Source: Opitutia bacterium
GTDB taxonomy: Bacteria; Verrucomicrobiota; Verrucomicrobiia; Opitutales; Opitutaceae
Length of the DNA: 43,078 bases
Assembly (NCBI GenBank): GCA_016190985.1
Contig: JACPPI010000006.1
Coordinates: 176,526 to 219,603 of the forward strand
Direction of reading: 5' to 3'
Shown here piece by piece: positions 32,223 to 40,828 of this stretch (within the stretch, counting starts at the first letter, position 1; each line of letters starts with the position of its first letter). The position numbers and the translations under genes are program-made. The notes under the pieces were generated by a model that saw only the letters and a list, made by a program, of their open reading frames with translations, made no database searches and was not told the DNA's origin.

Positions 32223-33569
32223 ATGAGAAAACGTCCCATTCCCACGCGTCGGTTCATCAAGCCGTCGTTTACTTCATTGATTGAGAAAAAACGCGATGGC
32301 CAGGAATTTACGCAGGAGGAGATCCGCTATATCATCGACTCCACGCTGGATGGGGAGATGCCACGGCACCAACAGGCCGCCCTGTTGATGGCGATTTACT
32401 TCGCCAACATGTCGGCCCAGGAAACGGCGATCCTCACGGAGGAGATGATGCTTTCCGGCGAAGTCATCGACCTGTCGCACATCTCCAAGCCAAAGATCGA
32501 CAAGTATTCCACCGGCGGCGTCGGTGACAAAACGGCGCTCGTCCTCGCCCCGCTCGCCATGGCCAGCGGCGTTGTCGTCCCGATGATGTGCGGTGTCGAG
32601 CAGGAGTTCGTCATCACCACGCTGGAAAAACTCTCGGCCGTCCCCGGCTTCAAGAGCCACATGTCCATCCAGCACTTTGTCGACCAGCTCGCGCGCGTCG
32701 GCGGAGCCATCGCCGAACAGAGCCCCGAGCTTGCCCCGGCGGACAAGATTTTCTATGACCTTCGCCTTGAGACCGGCACCATTCCGAGCCTCCCGCTCAT
32801 CACCGGCAGCGTTCTCTCCAAGAAGCTTGCCGAGGGCGCCGAGGGCCTCGTCATCGACGTGAAGTGGGGCAACGGCTCCTTCATCAAGGACCTCGAGCAG
32901 GCCAAGCAGCTCGCCCGCTCCATGACCCGTGTCGGCCGTTCGATGAAGCGCCGCTGCGTCGCGCTCGTCACCGACATGAACCAGCCGCTCGGCGACACCG
33001 TCGGCACCGCGCTGGAGATCAAGGAGGCCATCGCGCTCCTCAAGGGCGAGGGCCCCGAGGACATGAAGGAACTCGTGCTCAAGCTCGGCATGGAGATCGT
33101 GCGCCTCGCCGGCGTCGCCGGCTCCACGCTCTCGGCCAAGCAGACCGTGCAGCGCCACCTGACCGACGGCTCCGCGCTCGAGAAGTTCAAGGACATGATC
33201 AAGGCCCAGGGCGGCGACATCTCCTACATCGACCACCCGGAAAAATTCCCGACCGCGAAGCACATCCGCAAACTGCCGGCCCCGAAGCGCGGCTACGTGC
33301 ACACCATCAACGCCGCCATGATCGCCAAGGGCGTCTCGCTCCTCGGCGCCGGCAAGGACGCCGCCCACCACAACAAGATCGACTACGCCGTCGGCGTCTC
33401 CGAGATCAAGAAGGTCGGCACCCAGGTCAAGCAGGGCGAGCCGCTGATGATGATCCACTACAACGACGAGGCGAAGCTCGAGCAGGCGCTCAACTACTTC
33501 AAGGACGCCTACCGCCTCGCCCCCAAACGCCCGATCCCGCCCCCGCTCGTCGTCGAGCGCGTGGCGTAA
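32223..33569 (+). CDS. Thymidine/pyrimidine-nucleoside phosphorylase homologue, divergent
   Basis: This protein of 448 residues has the family's three-domain layout. The phosphate loop is DKYSTGGVGDKTALVLAPLA (93-112), with Tyr95 in place of the usual His. The glycine-rich GRGLGHTGGT block is replaced by GVEQEFVITT (124-133). Pyrimidine-contact residues are retained: YDLR (178-181, Arg as in E. coli R171), S196 and K200 (as S186 and K190), but the Asp after the Arg is Leu. MNQPLGDTVGTALEIKEAI and the C-terminal GYVHTINAAMIAKGVSLLGAG are normal. It probably acts on a nucleoside, but specificity may differ. The ATG at 32223 is preferred over a GTG nine bases upstream. A strong terminator follows. 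Confidence 0.8.
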   Translation: MRKRPIPTRRFIKPSFTSLIEKKRDGQEFTQEEIRYIIDSTLDGEMPRHQQAALLMAIYFANMSAQETAILTEEMMLSGEVIDLSHISKPKIDKYSTGGVGDKTALVLAPLAMASGVVVPMMCGVEQEFVITTLEKLSAVPGFKSHMSIQHFVDQLARVGGAIAEQSPELAPADKIFYDLRLETGTIPSLPLITGSVLSKKLAEGAEGLVIDVKWGNGSFIKDLEQAKQLARSMTRVGRSMKRRCVALVTDMNQPLGDTVGTALEIKEAIALLKGEGPEDMKELVLKLGMEIVRLAGVAGSTLSAKQTVQRHLTDGSALEKFKDMIKAQGGDISYIDHPEKFPTAKHIRKLPAPKRGYVHTINAAMIAKGVSLLGAGKDAAHHNKIDYAVGVSEIKKVGTQVKQGEPLMMIHYNDEAKLEQALNYFKDAYRLAPKRPIPPPLVVERVA

Positions 33570-33612
33570 GCTCATCCTGATGTGGGAGGGGCTTTATGCC
33601 CCGACTTCTTTC

Positions 33613-33646
33613 AAGGCCGGCCCCCGCGGGCCGGCCTTTTTCTTTG
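33613..33646 (+). terminator. Strong terminator after the phosphorylase gene
   Basis: AAGGCCGGCCC (33613-33623) and GGGCCGGCCTT (33628-33638) form a perfect 11-bp stem with loop CCGC, followed by TTTCTTTG. It is a textbook factor-independent terminator for the plus-strand gene ending at 33569. Confidence 0.85.
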
Positions 33647-33680
33647 CCCTTGAGGTTCGGGCCGCATTGCGTGTGCGGGA

Positions 33681-34937
33681 ATGGAAGAACCTGCTGAAAA
33701 GACCCCGATCAATCCCGGCCGGCCCGAGCTGGGCGAGCCGCTGCCGCCGGAGCAGTGGTCGAAGCCGTGGGCGCAGCTGAAGTTCGTCTCGTTCCAGCCG
33801 GCCATCTTCCCGCGCATGCTCGGCGAGGTCTCGCGCGACGCCCGGCCGGGCGACCTTGTGTCCGTCTACGACAAGTTCGGCCACCGCGTCGGCACCGGCC
33901 TCTTCAACCCGCGCGCGAAAATGCCGCTCCGCGTCGTCGTCCACTCCAGCGAACCGATCGGTGAGGAATATTTCGAAATGGCCATCCGCCGCGCTGTCGC
34001 GCTGCGCCGGGACATGTTCAGGCTCGACGAGACGACCGACGCCTACCGCGTGATCAACTCCGACGGCGACGGCATCAGCGGCCTCACCATCGACCGCTAC
34101 GGCGACACGCTCTACTGCGACGTCTATTCGCTCGGCATCTTCCTGCGCCTGCCGAAGTGGCTGCCGCTGCTGCACGAACTGCTCGGGACGAAGCACGTCC
34201 GGGTGCACGTGGACCACGACCTCGGCAGCCTCGAGGGCATCAAGCCTTCGCAGATGAAAGAGATCACGTCCTCGGCGCCCGACAAGGTGCGCATCAAGGA
34301 AGGCGGCGTGAAATACGAGGTGGATTTCGCCGAGGGCCACAAGACGGGCTTCTTCTGCGACCAGCGCGACAACCGGAAGCGCTTCGGCACGCTGGTGAAG
34401 GGCGCGCGCGTGCTCGACCTCTGCAGCTACACCGGCGGCTTCTCGATCAACGCCGTCCTTGGCGGCGCGGCCGAGGTGACGGCCGTCGACCTCGACGAGG
34501 ACGTGATCAAGCAGGGCCGGCGCAACGCGAACCTCAATCAGGTTTCGCCGAACAAATTGAAATGGGTGCACGCCGACGCCTTCGCCTACGCCCGGCAGAT
34601 GCAGAAGAACGGCGAGCAGTTCGACGCCGTGCTGTGCGACCCGCCGAAATTCGTCATGACGCGCGAGCCGGCCGGCGCCTCCGAGGGCATGCGGAAATAT
34701 TCCGACCTGAACCAGATCGCCGCCAGCCTCGTGAAACCCGGCGGCCTGTTCGTCACCTGCTCGTGTTCGGGCCTCGTGTCGCTGGAGACGTTTGAGGAAT
34801 GCGTCATCAAGGGCGCCCACCGCCTCAACCGCCGCCTGCAGATCTTCGACCGCACCGGCCCCGGCATCGATCATCCGGTCTATTCCAACTGCCCTGAAAG
34901 CCGCTACCTCAAGCTGCTCTGGGCGCGCGTGGTGTGA
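33681..34937 (+). CDS. RlmI-like 23S rRNA methyltransferase
   Basis: This 418-residue protein has an N-terminal PUA-like RNA-binding domain (about 30-110), a linker domain with INSDGDGISGLTIDRYGD, then a Rossmann SAM-dependent methyltransferase core. Motifs include GHKTGFFCDQRDNR, VLDLCSYTGGFSINA (motif I), VTAVDLDEDVI, VLCDPPKF and FVTCSCSG. These match the RlmI/YccW family that makes 5-methylcytosine at position 1962 of 23S rRNA in E. coli. An N-terminal Pro/Glu-rich 30-residue extension is not part of the family domain. The start follows the terminator by 35 bases, giving a separate transcription unit. Confidence 0.88.
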   Translation: MEEPAEKTPINPGRPELGEPLPPEQWSKPWAQLKFVSFQPAIFPRMLGEVSRDARPGDLVSVYDKFGHRVGTGLFNPRAKMPLRVVVHSSEPIGEEYFEMAIRRAVALRRDMFRLDETTDAYRVINSDGDGISGLTIDRYGDTLYCDVYSLGIFLRLPKWLPLLHELLGTKHVRVHVDHDLGSLEGIKPSQMKEITSSAPDKVRIKEGGVKYEVDFAEGHKTGFFCDQRDNRKRFGTLVKGARVLDLCSYTGGFSINAVLGGAAEVTAVDLDEDVIKQGRRNANLNQVSPNKLKWVHADAFAYARQMQKNGEQFDAVLCDPPKFVMTREPAGASEGMRKYSDLNQIAASLVKPGGLFVTCSCSGLVSLETFEECVIKGAHRLNRRLQIFDRTGPGIDHPVYSNCPESRYLKLLWARVV

Positions 34938-34946
34938 GTCGGCCCG

Positions 34947-35630
34947 CTAGCCCTTGTGCTCGCGCAGGGCGTCGAAGGGCTTTTTCAGCTCATTGAGGAT
35001 GAACTGCACTTCATCGGGCTTCAGGTGTTTGACCTGGTAGACCTCACGCGGTGGGAATGGGGTCTTGGTATCTTTCATATATTTGCGGACGAAGTTACGC
35101 GTCGCGATGAACGCCCGGACGGCAGTTTCATCGCGCATGCCTGCGAGCGTATCGAGGCTGTAGGGCCAGCCGTAACTCGTCTGGCCGACCTGATCTTCAA
35201 TAATGGCCGTGATTTGCTCTGATTCCGTGTCGATCTCCAGCTCCTTGAGGAAAGCGAGGGATACCGGTTGGAGTTTCCCGCCCAAGGCCGTGCGGATGAA
35301 CTGCACTTCCTCCGGAGTCACATAGCGCATCTGGTAAACGTCGTTCGAGGGGAAAGGCGTCTTGGGGTCTTTTTGGAATTTCCGGACAAAATTGCGGGTG
35401 GCGATGAAGTTCCGCACGCCGCTTTCGCTGCGTCGGGTTGCGAAGGCCTCGAGGTTGAAAGGCTTGCCGTCGCCTCCCCGGTTAATCTGGTCGTCGAGGA
35501 CGCCGGTGACTTCCGCTGAATCCGGATCGATCCCCAGTTCTTTCAGGTAGTCCAGGGCTTTCGGCGACAGTGGCGCGGCGGAAACCACGACTGCACTGGC
35601 GAGCAACACGGTGGCGAATACGTGGCGCAT
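34947..35630 (-). CDS. Secreted protein of two tandem ~95-residue repeats
   Basis: The 227-residue protein starts at an ATG giving a clear signal peptide (MRHVFATVLLASAVVVSAAP). The mature part is a duplication: residues about 21-116 and about 120-214 align with an offset of 99. Shared blocks are LKELGID/LKELEID, FIATRNFVRK (75-84 and 174-183), KDPKTPFP/KDTKTPFP, VYQM/VYQV and PEEVQFI/PDEVQFI. I do not recognise the family. No catalytic or metal-binding motif is apparent. It is probably periplasmic. It is convergent with the RlmI-like gene (nine bases between the ends) and divergent from the cyclase gene. Confidence 0.6.
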   Translation of the reverse strand: MRHVFATVLLASAVVVSAAPLSPKALDYLKELGIDPDSAEVTGVLDDQINRGGDGKPFNLEAFATRRSESGVRNFIATRNFVRKFQKDPKTPFPSNDVYQMRYVTPEEVQFIRTALGGKLQPVSLAFLKELEIDTESEQITAIIEDQVGQTSYGWPYSLDTLAGMRDETAVRAFIATRNFVRKYMKDTKTPFPPREVYQVKHLKPDEVQFILNELKKPFDALREHKG

Positions 35631-35770
35631 GAATGGCAGGATACGGCGACCGTCATTTTGGGCAAGCAAACTGATTGGCCCCATTACACCGATCTGCGCG
35701 TCCGGCGCGCTCCCGGGGTTGGGCCAGTTTGCCTTTGACCCGGAGTGGGCCCGGCCGTGGAGTCCGTTGC

Positions 35771-36988
35771 ATGCCTGACGCTTACTCGGCCGTCGAACTG
35801 CGCCTGCTCCTGGAGGAGGTCTGCGCCGATTTATGCCGTTTCGAGCATACCATTGCCCGGGGCATCCGGCCCGACGCCATCAACATCGACCGGGAGACCC
35901 ACCTCGGTCCGCCCGGGACATTCGCGGACATCCGCATCCAGCCGCACGGGCAGCCGGCGCGGTTCGTGGAGGTGAATTTCGGCTACACCAACGAGGCCCT
36001 GGTGAAATCCCTGCAGCGGAAATACCATGTGCCGACCGCAGTGACCAAGGCGGCCAACGGCGTGGTGCTGGTGGTGGACGAGTTTGGCCGGCCCGATTAC
36101 GCCCGCCTGATCGCGCAGGCGCGCGCCGTGCTGCATCCCGGCCTGGAATTGGAAGTGTGGAACGAGGCCCGGCTGCAGCAGATGATCAAACGCCATTTCA
36201 ACGCCGACGTGGACCGCATCGTGCCGGACCGACTCCTCGATGTGCGCGCCGCCATCGAGCATGCCATGGGCCGGCATGCCTTCCTCGCGAAGCCGGGCCA
36301 GCCTTATGAGCACGATGCCCTGCGCGCGCAGTTGCTGTGGCACCTGGGTTTCTGGCGCGTGCGGGAGCTCTATGAAAAAGCCGGGCACCCCCGGCAGGTG
36401 CTGCAACCCGCCACGTATCCCGAGGTGGCCATCGTGATCGCGGACCTGTGTTCCTTCTCCAGTTTTGTGCGGGACACCTCGGACGCACGGGTCGTCCGCG
36501 AATCGCTCACGTCGTTCTATGCCAAGGTCCGCTCGCAGATCATCGATCGCGGCGGCCTGCTTTATCAATTTGTCGGCGACGAGGTCGTCGGCATTTTCGG
36601 CCTGCCCGACCGGCGGGAGGGCTATCTGGACGCGGCCTATGAGACGGCGCGGGCGATTTGCAGCATCGGCAAGTCGGTCACCAGCCAGTGGCAGCGCCGG
36701 ATCGACCGGCTGCAGCCGGCCCATGGCGTGCATATCGGCATGGCCTTGGGCGAGATCGAGCTGCTGTCGCTCCGGCCTTACAGCCGGACGCACATCGGTT
36801 TCGTCGGTGACGGGCTCAACGTGGCGGCCCGGCTGATGGGGCAGGCCGGCTGCGACGAGATCGTGGTCAGCAACAGCCTGTATGCCCGGATCAACCCGCG
36901 CTGGCAGCCGGAGTTTTCCGAGACCGAGCCCATCGACGCCAAGAACGTGGGCCGGATCGCGGGTTGGCGCAGCAAGGTTGTCGTGTGA
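35771..36988 (+). CDS. Class III nucleotide cyclase with unusual N-terminal domain
   Basis: This 405-residue protein has no membrane segment. The cyclase domain is at about 215-400. Metal Asp residues are D225 in IADLCSFS and D270 in QFVGDEVVGIF; the transition-state pair is N350 and R354 in GLNVAARL. The base-specificity positions are non-canonical: Gln (266) where adenylate cyclases have Lys before the second GD, and His/Thr in place of the Asp of DYTVIGD. The N-terminal region (about 1-150) has FADIRIQ (51-57) and RFVEVNFGYTNEALVKSLQRKY (64-85), reminiscent of PD-(D/E)XK nuclease strands with Lys changed to Asn. I chose the ATG at 35771 over an upstream TTG. A cyclic nucleotide signal is likely; the product is uncertain. 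Confidence 0.8.
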   Translation: MPDAYSAVELRLLLEEVCADLCRFEHTIARGIRPDAINIDRETHLGPPGTFADIRIQPHGQPARFVEVNFGYTNEALVKSLQRKYHVPTAVTKAANGVVLVVDEFGRPDYARLIAQARAVLHPGLELEVWNEARLQQMIKRHFNADVDRIVPDRLLDVRAAIEHAMGRHAFLAKPGQPYEHDALRAQLLWHLGFWRVRELYEKAGHPRQVLQPATYPEVAIVIADLCSFSSFVRDTSDARVVRESLTSFYAKVRSQIIDRGGLLYQFVGDEVVGIFGLPDRREGYLDAAYETARAICSIGKSVTSQWQRRIDRLQPAHGVHIGMALGEIELLSLRPYSRTHIGFVGDGLNVAARLMGQAGCDEIVVSNSLYARINPRWQPEFSETEPIDAKNVGRIAGWRSKVVV

Positions 36989-37201
36989 GTTGCTGGCGCT
37001 TGCGGGAAGGGGCGGGGCGCACCTTTTCTTTCTCGCCGCGCAAGGGCTGCCGAGCCGCGAAAGACCAGTCTCCGTTGAGCCAGGCGGGGAAACAGAAGAC
37101 ACCCTGGTCATCAAGGGGACCGCCCCCCATCCAACTAAAACGGGTGCGTTAAAGGGCCGCCGGGGATCTCGCCCCATGTCCGCCCCGCTCGGGGAAAGCC
37201 G

Positions 37202-39049
37202 TCACTTGGCGAGGACGCCGGTGACGACGAGGGCCGCGATGAGGATGCCCATGAGGCTCTCGCCGGCGATCAGGCCGGAGGCGACGGGCACCACGGTCTT
37301 TTCGGCGAGCGCGGGCATCCGGCGGCGCATCAGCTCCGCCGCCGCCGCCCCGAGGAACATGGCGATGCTATTGCTGCCCGGCAGCACCATCGCAATGCCG
37401 AGCCCGGCGGGTGATGGCATGAGCGGCCGCAGTTTCTTCGGCGCGAATTTTTCAAACAGCACCAGCGCGACCCCGAGCGCGAGGCCGACGATGATCGCGG
37501 TCTTGGCGCTGTCGGGCAGCGCGCCGATGCCGCCGGCGAAGGACTGGGACACGCCGGCCCAGACGACGCACGACGGCGCGGGCCACGCCTCGCTGCCGAG
37601 CACGCTCGGATCGGGCAGGATCAGCCGGAAGGCGGGCACGACGATCGCCGCGCCGGCCAGCACGCCGAAGAGCTGCGCATAGAACTGGTGCCGCGGCTTG
37701 GCGCCGAGCAGCCAGCCGGTCTTGAGCGTGGTGAGCAGGTCGGCGGCGTGCAGGCCGATGCCGCCCGTGACGTTGGCCGACATGATGTTGCCCGACAGGT
37801 TGCCCGGCGTGATGACGCCGTAGATCAGCTGCGTGACGGGCCCCAGCGCCTTGGTCGGCGTGACATCGGTCTCGCCGGTGACGCGCGCCGCGACGAAGCC
37901 CATGACCACGGCCAGCGGCACGGCGATGAGGCCGGCCCAGAGCGGAATCTGGAACAGCCAGACCATCAGCCCGGTCACGATCGGCGCGAGCAGCACGAAG
38001 CCGACGGGGAACCACCATTCGGGGCATTCCACGGCATCGATGCCGCTCTCCGTCTCGGCGGCGGACTTTTTTCGGAAGACCGCGGTCAGCCCGGTGAAGG
38101 ACCGGGCGATGCTCTGGTAATCGAGCGCAAACGACGTGAGGCCCGACGAGACGAGAATCGCCGCGCCCGGCCAGAGCGTCCACGCGACGACCGCCTTGTA
38201 GCTGACGGTGGTGATGATGCCGTGCGCGAGCAGCGCCGGCCCGAGCACCGCGTAGGTCAGCAGGCCGCCGAGCAGCAGCGACCAGCCGGTGCGGAAATTC
38301 ATCAGCGCCCCCGCCCCGATGAGCACCACCTCGGCCTTGAAATACAGTGTCCACTCCGCCAGGGCCCGGCCCGCCAGCGTCAGCGGCAACGGGATCATGG
38401 AAGGCATCCAATGCAGGGCGTCGCGGAACCACGTGAGCACGGCGGCAAAAACAGCCGAGCCGGCGAGCCACACGACCTTGCCGCCGCCCCCGCCCGCCGC
38501 GGCGCTGTGCAGGGAGTTGATCGTCTCGGCGGTGGCCGTGCCGGTGGGGAAGGCCAGGCCTTCCTGGTTGATGAGCTGGCGCTTGATCGGGATGGCGGCG
38601 AAGACCCCGAGCGCCGCGATCACGCCGAACCACGCGATCATCGCGTAGCCGTCGGGTCGCACCGTCGTGATCATGAGCAGCGCGCCGAAGGCCGCCATGT
38701 TGCCGCCGCCGGTCATGTAGCCCGCGCCGGAGGCGACCGTGGAGAGGGCGTTGTTCTCGAGGGCGCCGAGAGGGCGCTTGATGAGCCGCAGCGCGTGCAG
38801 GAGCTGGAAGGACCCGAAAGCCAGGATGCACGCCGTGAGCGTCACGCCGATGCTCCAGCCGGTCTTGAAGAACACGTAGAGATTGGACAGGCACATCGTC
38901 GCGCCGATCAGCATGCCGGCCACGACGCCGCGCACGGTGAGGTTGACCTCGTCGGGCCGGTAGGTGTGGGCCAGCCAGTGGGCCTCGCGGTCGGCACCGG
39001 ACACAGCGGCAGCGGTTTCAGGGCCGGCGGGAACAGGGGTTGCGGACAT
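37202..39049 (-). CDS. OPT-family oligopeptide transporter
   Basis: The 615-residue polytopic membrane protein has about 14 hydrophobic segments. OPT family hallmarks include NLTVRGVVAGMLIGATMCLSNLY near the N-terminus, IKRQLINQEGLAFPTGTATAETI, GALMNFRTGWSLLLGGLL, NIMSANVTGGIGLHAADLLTTLKTGWLLGAKPR and LPGSNSIAMFLGAA. Members import peptides or metal chelates using the proton gradient. It is monocistronic here, and a palindrome 62-84 bases upstream of the start may control it. Between this gene and the cyclase, 213 bases (36989-37201) hold nothing I recognise. Confidence 0.9.
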   Translation of the reverse strand: MSATPVPAGPETAAAVSGADREAHWLAHTYRPDEVNLTVRGVVAGMLIGATMCLSNLYVFFKTGWSIGVTLTACILAFGSFQLLHALRLIKRPLGALENNALSTVASGAGYMTGGGNMAAFGALLMITTVRPDGYAMIAWFGVIAALGVFAAIPIKRQLINQEGLAFPTGTATAETINSLHSAAAGGGGGKVVWLAGSAVFAAVLTWFRDALHWMPSMIPLPLTLAGRALAEWTLYFKAEVVLIGAGALMNFRTGWSLLLGGLLTYAVLGPALLAHGIITTVSYKAVVAWTLWPGAAILVSSGLTSFALDYQSIARSFTGLTAVFRKKSAAETESGIDAVECPEWWFPVGFVLLAPIVTGLMVWLFQIPLWAGLIAVPLAVVMGFVAARVTGETDVTPTKALGPVTQLIYGVITPGNLSGNIMSANVTGGIGLHAADLLTTLKTGWLLGAKPRHQFYAQLFGVLAGAAIVVPAFRLILPDPSVLGSEAWPAPSCVVWAGVSQSFAGGIGALPDSAKTAIIVGLALGVALVLFEKFAPKKLRPLMPSPAGLGIAMVLPGSNSIAMFLGAAAAELMRRRMPALAEKTVVPVASGLIAGESLMGILIAALVVTGVLAK

Positions 39050-39110
39050 GGGGGTGCGCCAAGCTAGACGGACGGCGAAGCCCCGGACAAGCCGTTTGTG
39101 CCCAAGTCAG

Positions 39111-39133
39111 TTTGTAACCCAATAGGTTACAAG
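39111..39133. promoter_or_regulatory. Palindrome upstream of the OPT gene
   Basis: TTGTAACC (39112-39119) and GGTTACAA (39125-39132) are perfect arms around CAATA. With the outer bases it reads TTTGTAA-N9-TTACAAG, the same heptamers and spacing as the site at 30178-30200. It lies 62 bases upstream of the OPT start and 22 bases from the stop of the tRNA-modification gene at 39155-39823. An operator for the OPT gene is likely. Confidence 0.5.
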
Positions 39134-39154
39134 TGCGAGAAACCCGGGAGCTGA

Positions 39155-39823
39155 TCAGCGCGCCCGCCGGCGCTCGCCGAGTTTCGCCAGCAGCTCCGGC
39201 ATCGCGGTGCGCAGGGGCGAGGTGGCGAGGAATTCGTCCGCCAGCGCCTTGGCCCCGCGCGTGCGCAGGCCGGCGTAGACGTGCAGCTCGAACTGCAAGC
39301 GCAGCTGCGTCTCGGCCTCGCCGAGTCCGAAGGCCGCGAACAGGCCGAGCAACGCCTCGGCCGTGGCGTGTTTCCCCGCACCGGGGGCGTTGCGCAGCCA
39401 GTAGCGGCTCGGACCCGTGAGCGGCAAGCTGACGCGCCGACCCCACTGCCCCGCCACCTCCAGCATCGACCCCGCCTCGCTCCAACTGCCGTCGAGCAAC
39501 AGCACCTGGACTTTCTCCGGGTCGGCGCCGGCGGGCGCGGCCTCGCCGCGCGGATGCAGGATCCAGAGTTCGCGGCCAGGCATCGCCACCGAATCGCGCA
39601 CGGGCGGCTTCTCCTGCCAGAAAACATGGCCGCGCGAGGCGGTCACGACGCGGTTGATCAGGCGCCCGGTGCTGGTCGGCCGCCAGTATTCGCGCTTGTG
39701 GATGAGCACGTCGACCTGCAGCGGCGTGTCGACCGGCCGCCAGCCGGCGCAGATGCACCAGCGCGGCGTGCAGCGGCATTTTTCGCAGCGCGGGGTGGTT
39801 TCGAGGACGACGCTTCTCGCCAT
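39155..39823 (-). CDS. DTW-domain tRNA-uridine aminocarboxypropyltransferase
   Basis: This 222-residue protein has an N-terminal zinc-ribbon-like cluster C13xxC16...C23xC25 followed by the DTW core: IHKREYWRPTSTGRLI, LLLDGSWSEAGSM with D111-G-S-W114 in place of D-x-T-W, and GPSRYWLRN. Family members such as E. coli TapT transfer a 3-amino-3-carboxypropyl group from SAM to U47 of tRNA. GSW replaces GTW here, a conservative change. The start is divergent from the ArsR gene at 39913. Confidence 0.8.
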   Translation of the reverse strand: MARSVVLETTPRCEKCRCTPRWCICAGWRPVDTPLQVDVLIHKREYWRPTSTGRLINRVVTASRGHVFWQEKPPVRDSVAMPGRELWILHPRGEAAPAGADPEKVQVLLLDGSWSEAGSMLEVAGQWGRRVSLPLTGPSRYWLRNAPGAGKHATAEALLGLFAAFGLGEAETQLRLQFELHVYAGLRTRGAKALADEFLATSPLRTAMPELLAKLGERRRAR

Positions 39824-39864
39824 GGCTCAGGGTCGGGGCGGACGGGTCTGGCGGCAAGCCCCGG

Positions 39865-39898
39865 TATAATTTAGTGTTTGCTTAATTAAGGTTATACT
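39865..39898 (+). promoter_or_regulatory. AT-rich promoter/operator of the ArsR-SRPBCC operon
   Basis: The 90-base divergent gap contains a sharply AT-rich stretch with TATAAT (39865-39870), the palindrome CTTAATTAAG (39881-39890) and TATACT (39893-39898), 15 bases before the arsR-like start. ArsR-type regulators of this kind usually repress their own promoter, so the palindrome is a candidate operator. Confidence 0.45.
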
Positions 39899-39912
39899 TA
39901 ATCTATGCCGCC

Positions 39913-40248
39913 ATGCAAAGCCTCCTGGCCATCGTCGACCCGACCCGCCGCCGCATTGTCGAGCTGCTCGCCCAGCGCGAGCGCACCGCCGGCGAACTGG
40001 TCGAGGAGTTCGACCTGAGCGCGCCGGCGATTTCCCAGCACCTGAATGTGCTGCGCGAGGCCGGCCTGGTCGTCACCCGAGCGGAGGGCCAGTTGCGCAT
40101 CCAAACCCTCAACCCCGCCGGACTCGACGAACTCGAGACCTGGCTCGAAAAGACCCGCGCGGTCTGGTCGCGCCGGCTCGACGCCCTCGAACGTGAGCTG
40201 CGCGCCGCCGACGCCCGGCAGAAAGCCAGGAGGCAACCTTCCCCATGA
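39913..40248 (+). CDS. ArsR-family transcriptional regulator
   Basis: The 111-residue winged-helix protein starts ATG at 39913. [63 protein letters not shown] is the ArsR-type HTH with wing. There is no CxC metal-binding motif in the recognition helix, so it is unlikely to sense arsenic. Instead, pairing with an SRPBCC/AHSA1 gene, overlapping by four bases (ATGA), is a widespread two-gene module whose signal is unknown. Autorepression through the upstream AT-rich palindrome is likely. Confidence 0.88.
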   Translation: MQSLLAIVDPTRRRIVELLAQRERTAGELVEEFDLSAPAISQHLNVLREAGLVVTRAEGQLRIQTLNPAGLDELETWLEKTRAVWSRRLDALERELRAADARQKARRQPSP

Positions 40249-40811
40249 AAACAAAAACCCTGTTCGACAACGCCGCCTTGGGCGATTTTCCCACTCCCGC
40301 CGAGGTGCGCCTCGTGCGCCTCCTGCCCGGCCCGATCGGGCGCGTCTGGGAATATCTCATCGATCCGGAAAAGCGCGCCCGCTGGTTTTGCGGCGGCGTC
40401 ACGGCGCAGAAGGCCGGCGGCAAGGTGGTGTTTGCGATGCGCCACAAGGACATCGCGCCAAACGAAAAGCCCCCGAAGCAATACGCCCATGTGCAGGATC
40501 CCGGCGTGACCTTCACGGGAACGGTGCTGCGGTGCGAGCCGCCGCGGCGGCTCGCCTACACGTTTGGCAGCAAGCAGTCGGAGGTGACCTTCGAGCTGAC
40601 CCCGCAGGGCAAGCAGGTGCTGCTCGTGCTCACCCACCGCACCCGCGGCTCCGAGCGCGCCGATCTTTGCAGCTACGCCTCGGGCTGGCACACGCACCTC
40701 GCGCTCCTCGTGGCCGTGCTGCAAGGCGGCAAGCGTCCGCCCTTCTGGTCGGTGCACGCGAAGCTCGAGCCGAAATACGAAAAACTCCAGGCCGCCATGA
40801 GTCGTCGCTGA
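40245..40811 (+). CDS. SRPBCC/AHSA1-domain protein
   Basis: This 188-residue protein of the START-like SRPBCC fold has a family start in [31 protein letters not shown] (about 21-51). The middle has [21 protein letters not shown] and [21 protein letters not shown]. The C-terminal helix contains [15 protein letters not shown]. Such proteins bind hydrophobic ligands in a deep cavity; none can be named. Translation is coupled to the ArsR-type gene. It could be the effector or a ligand carrier of that regulator. Confidence 0.85.
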   Translation: MKTKTLFDNAALGDFPTPAEVRLVRLLPGPIGRVWEYLIDPEKRARWFCGGVTAQKAGGKVVFAMRHKDIAPNEKPPKQYAHVQDPGVTFTGTVLRCEPPRRLAYTFGSKQSEVTFELTPQGKQVLLVLTHRTRGSERADLCSYASGWHTHLALLVAVLQGGKRPPFWSVHAKLEPKYEKLQAAMSRR

Positions 40812-40828
40812 GCTACGCTGGCAATGGC

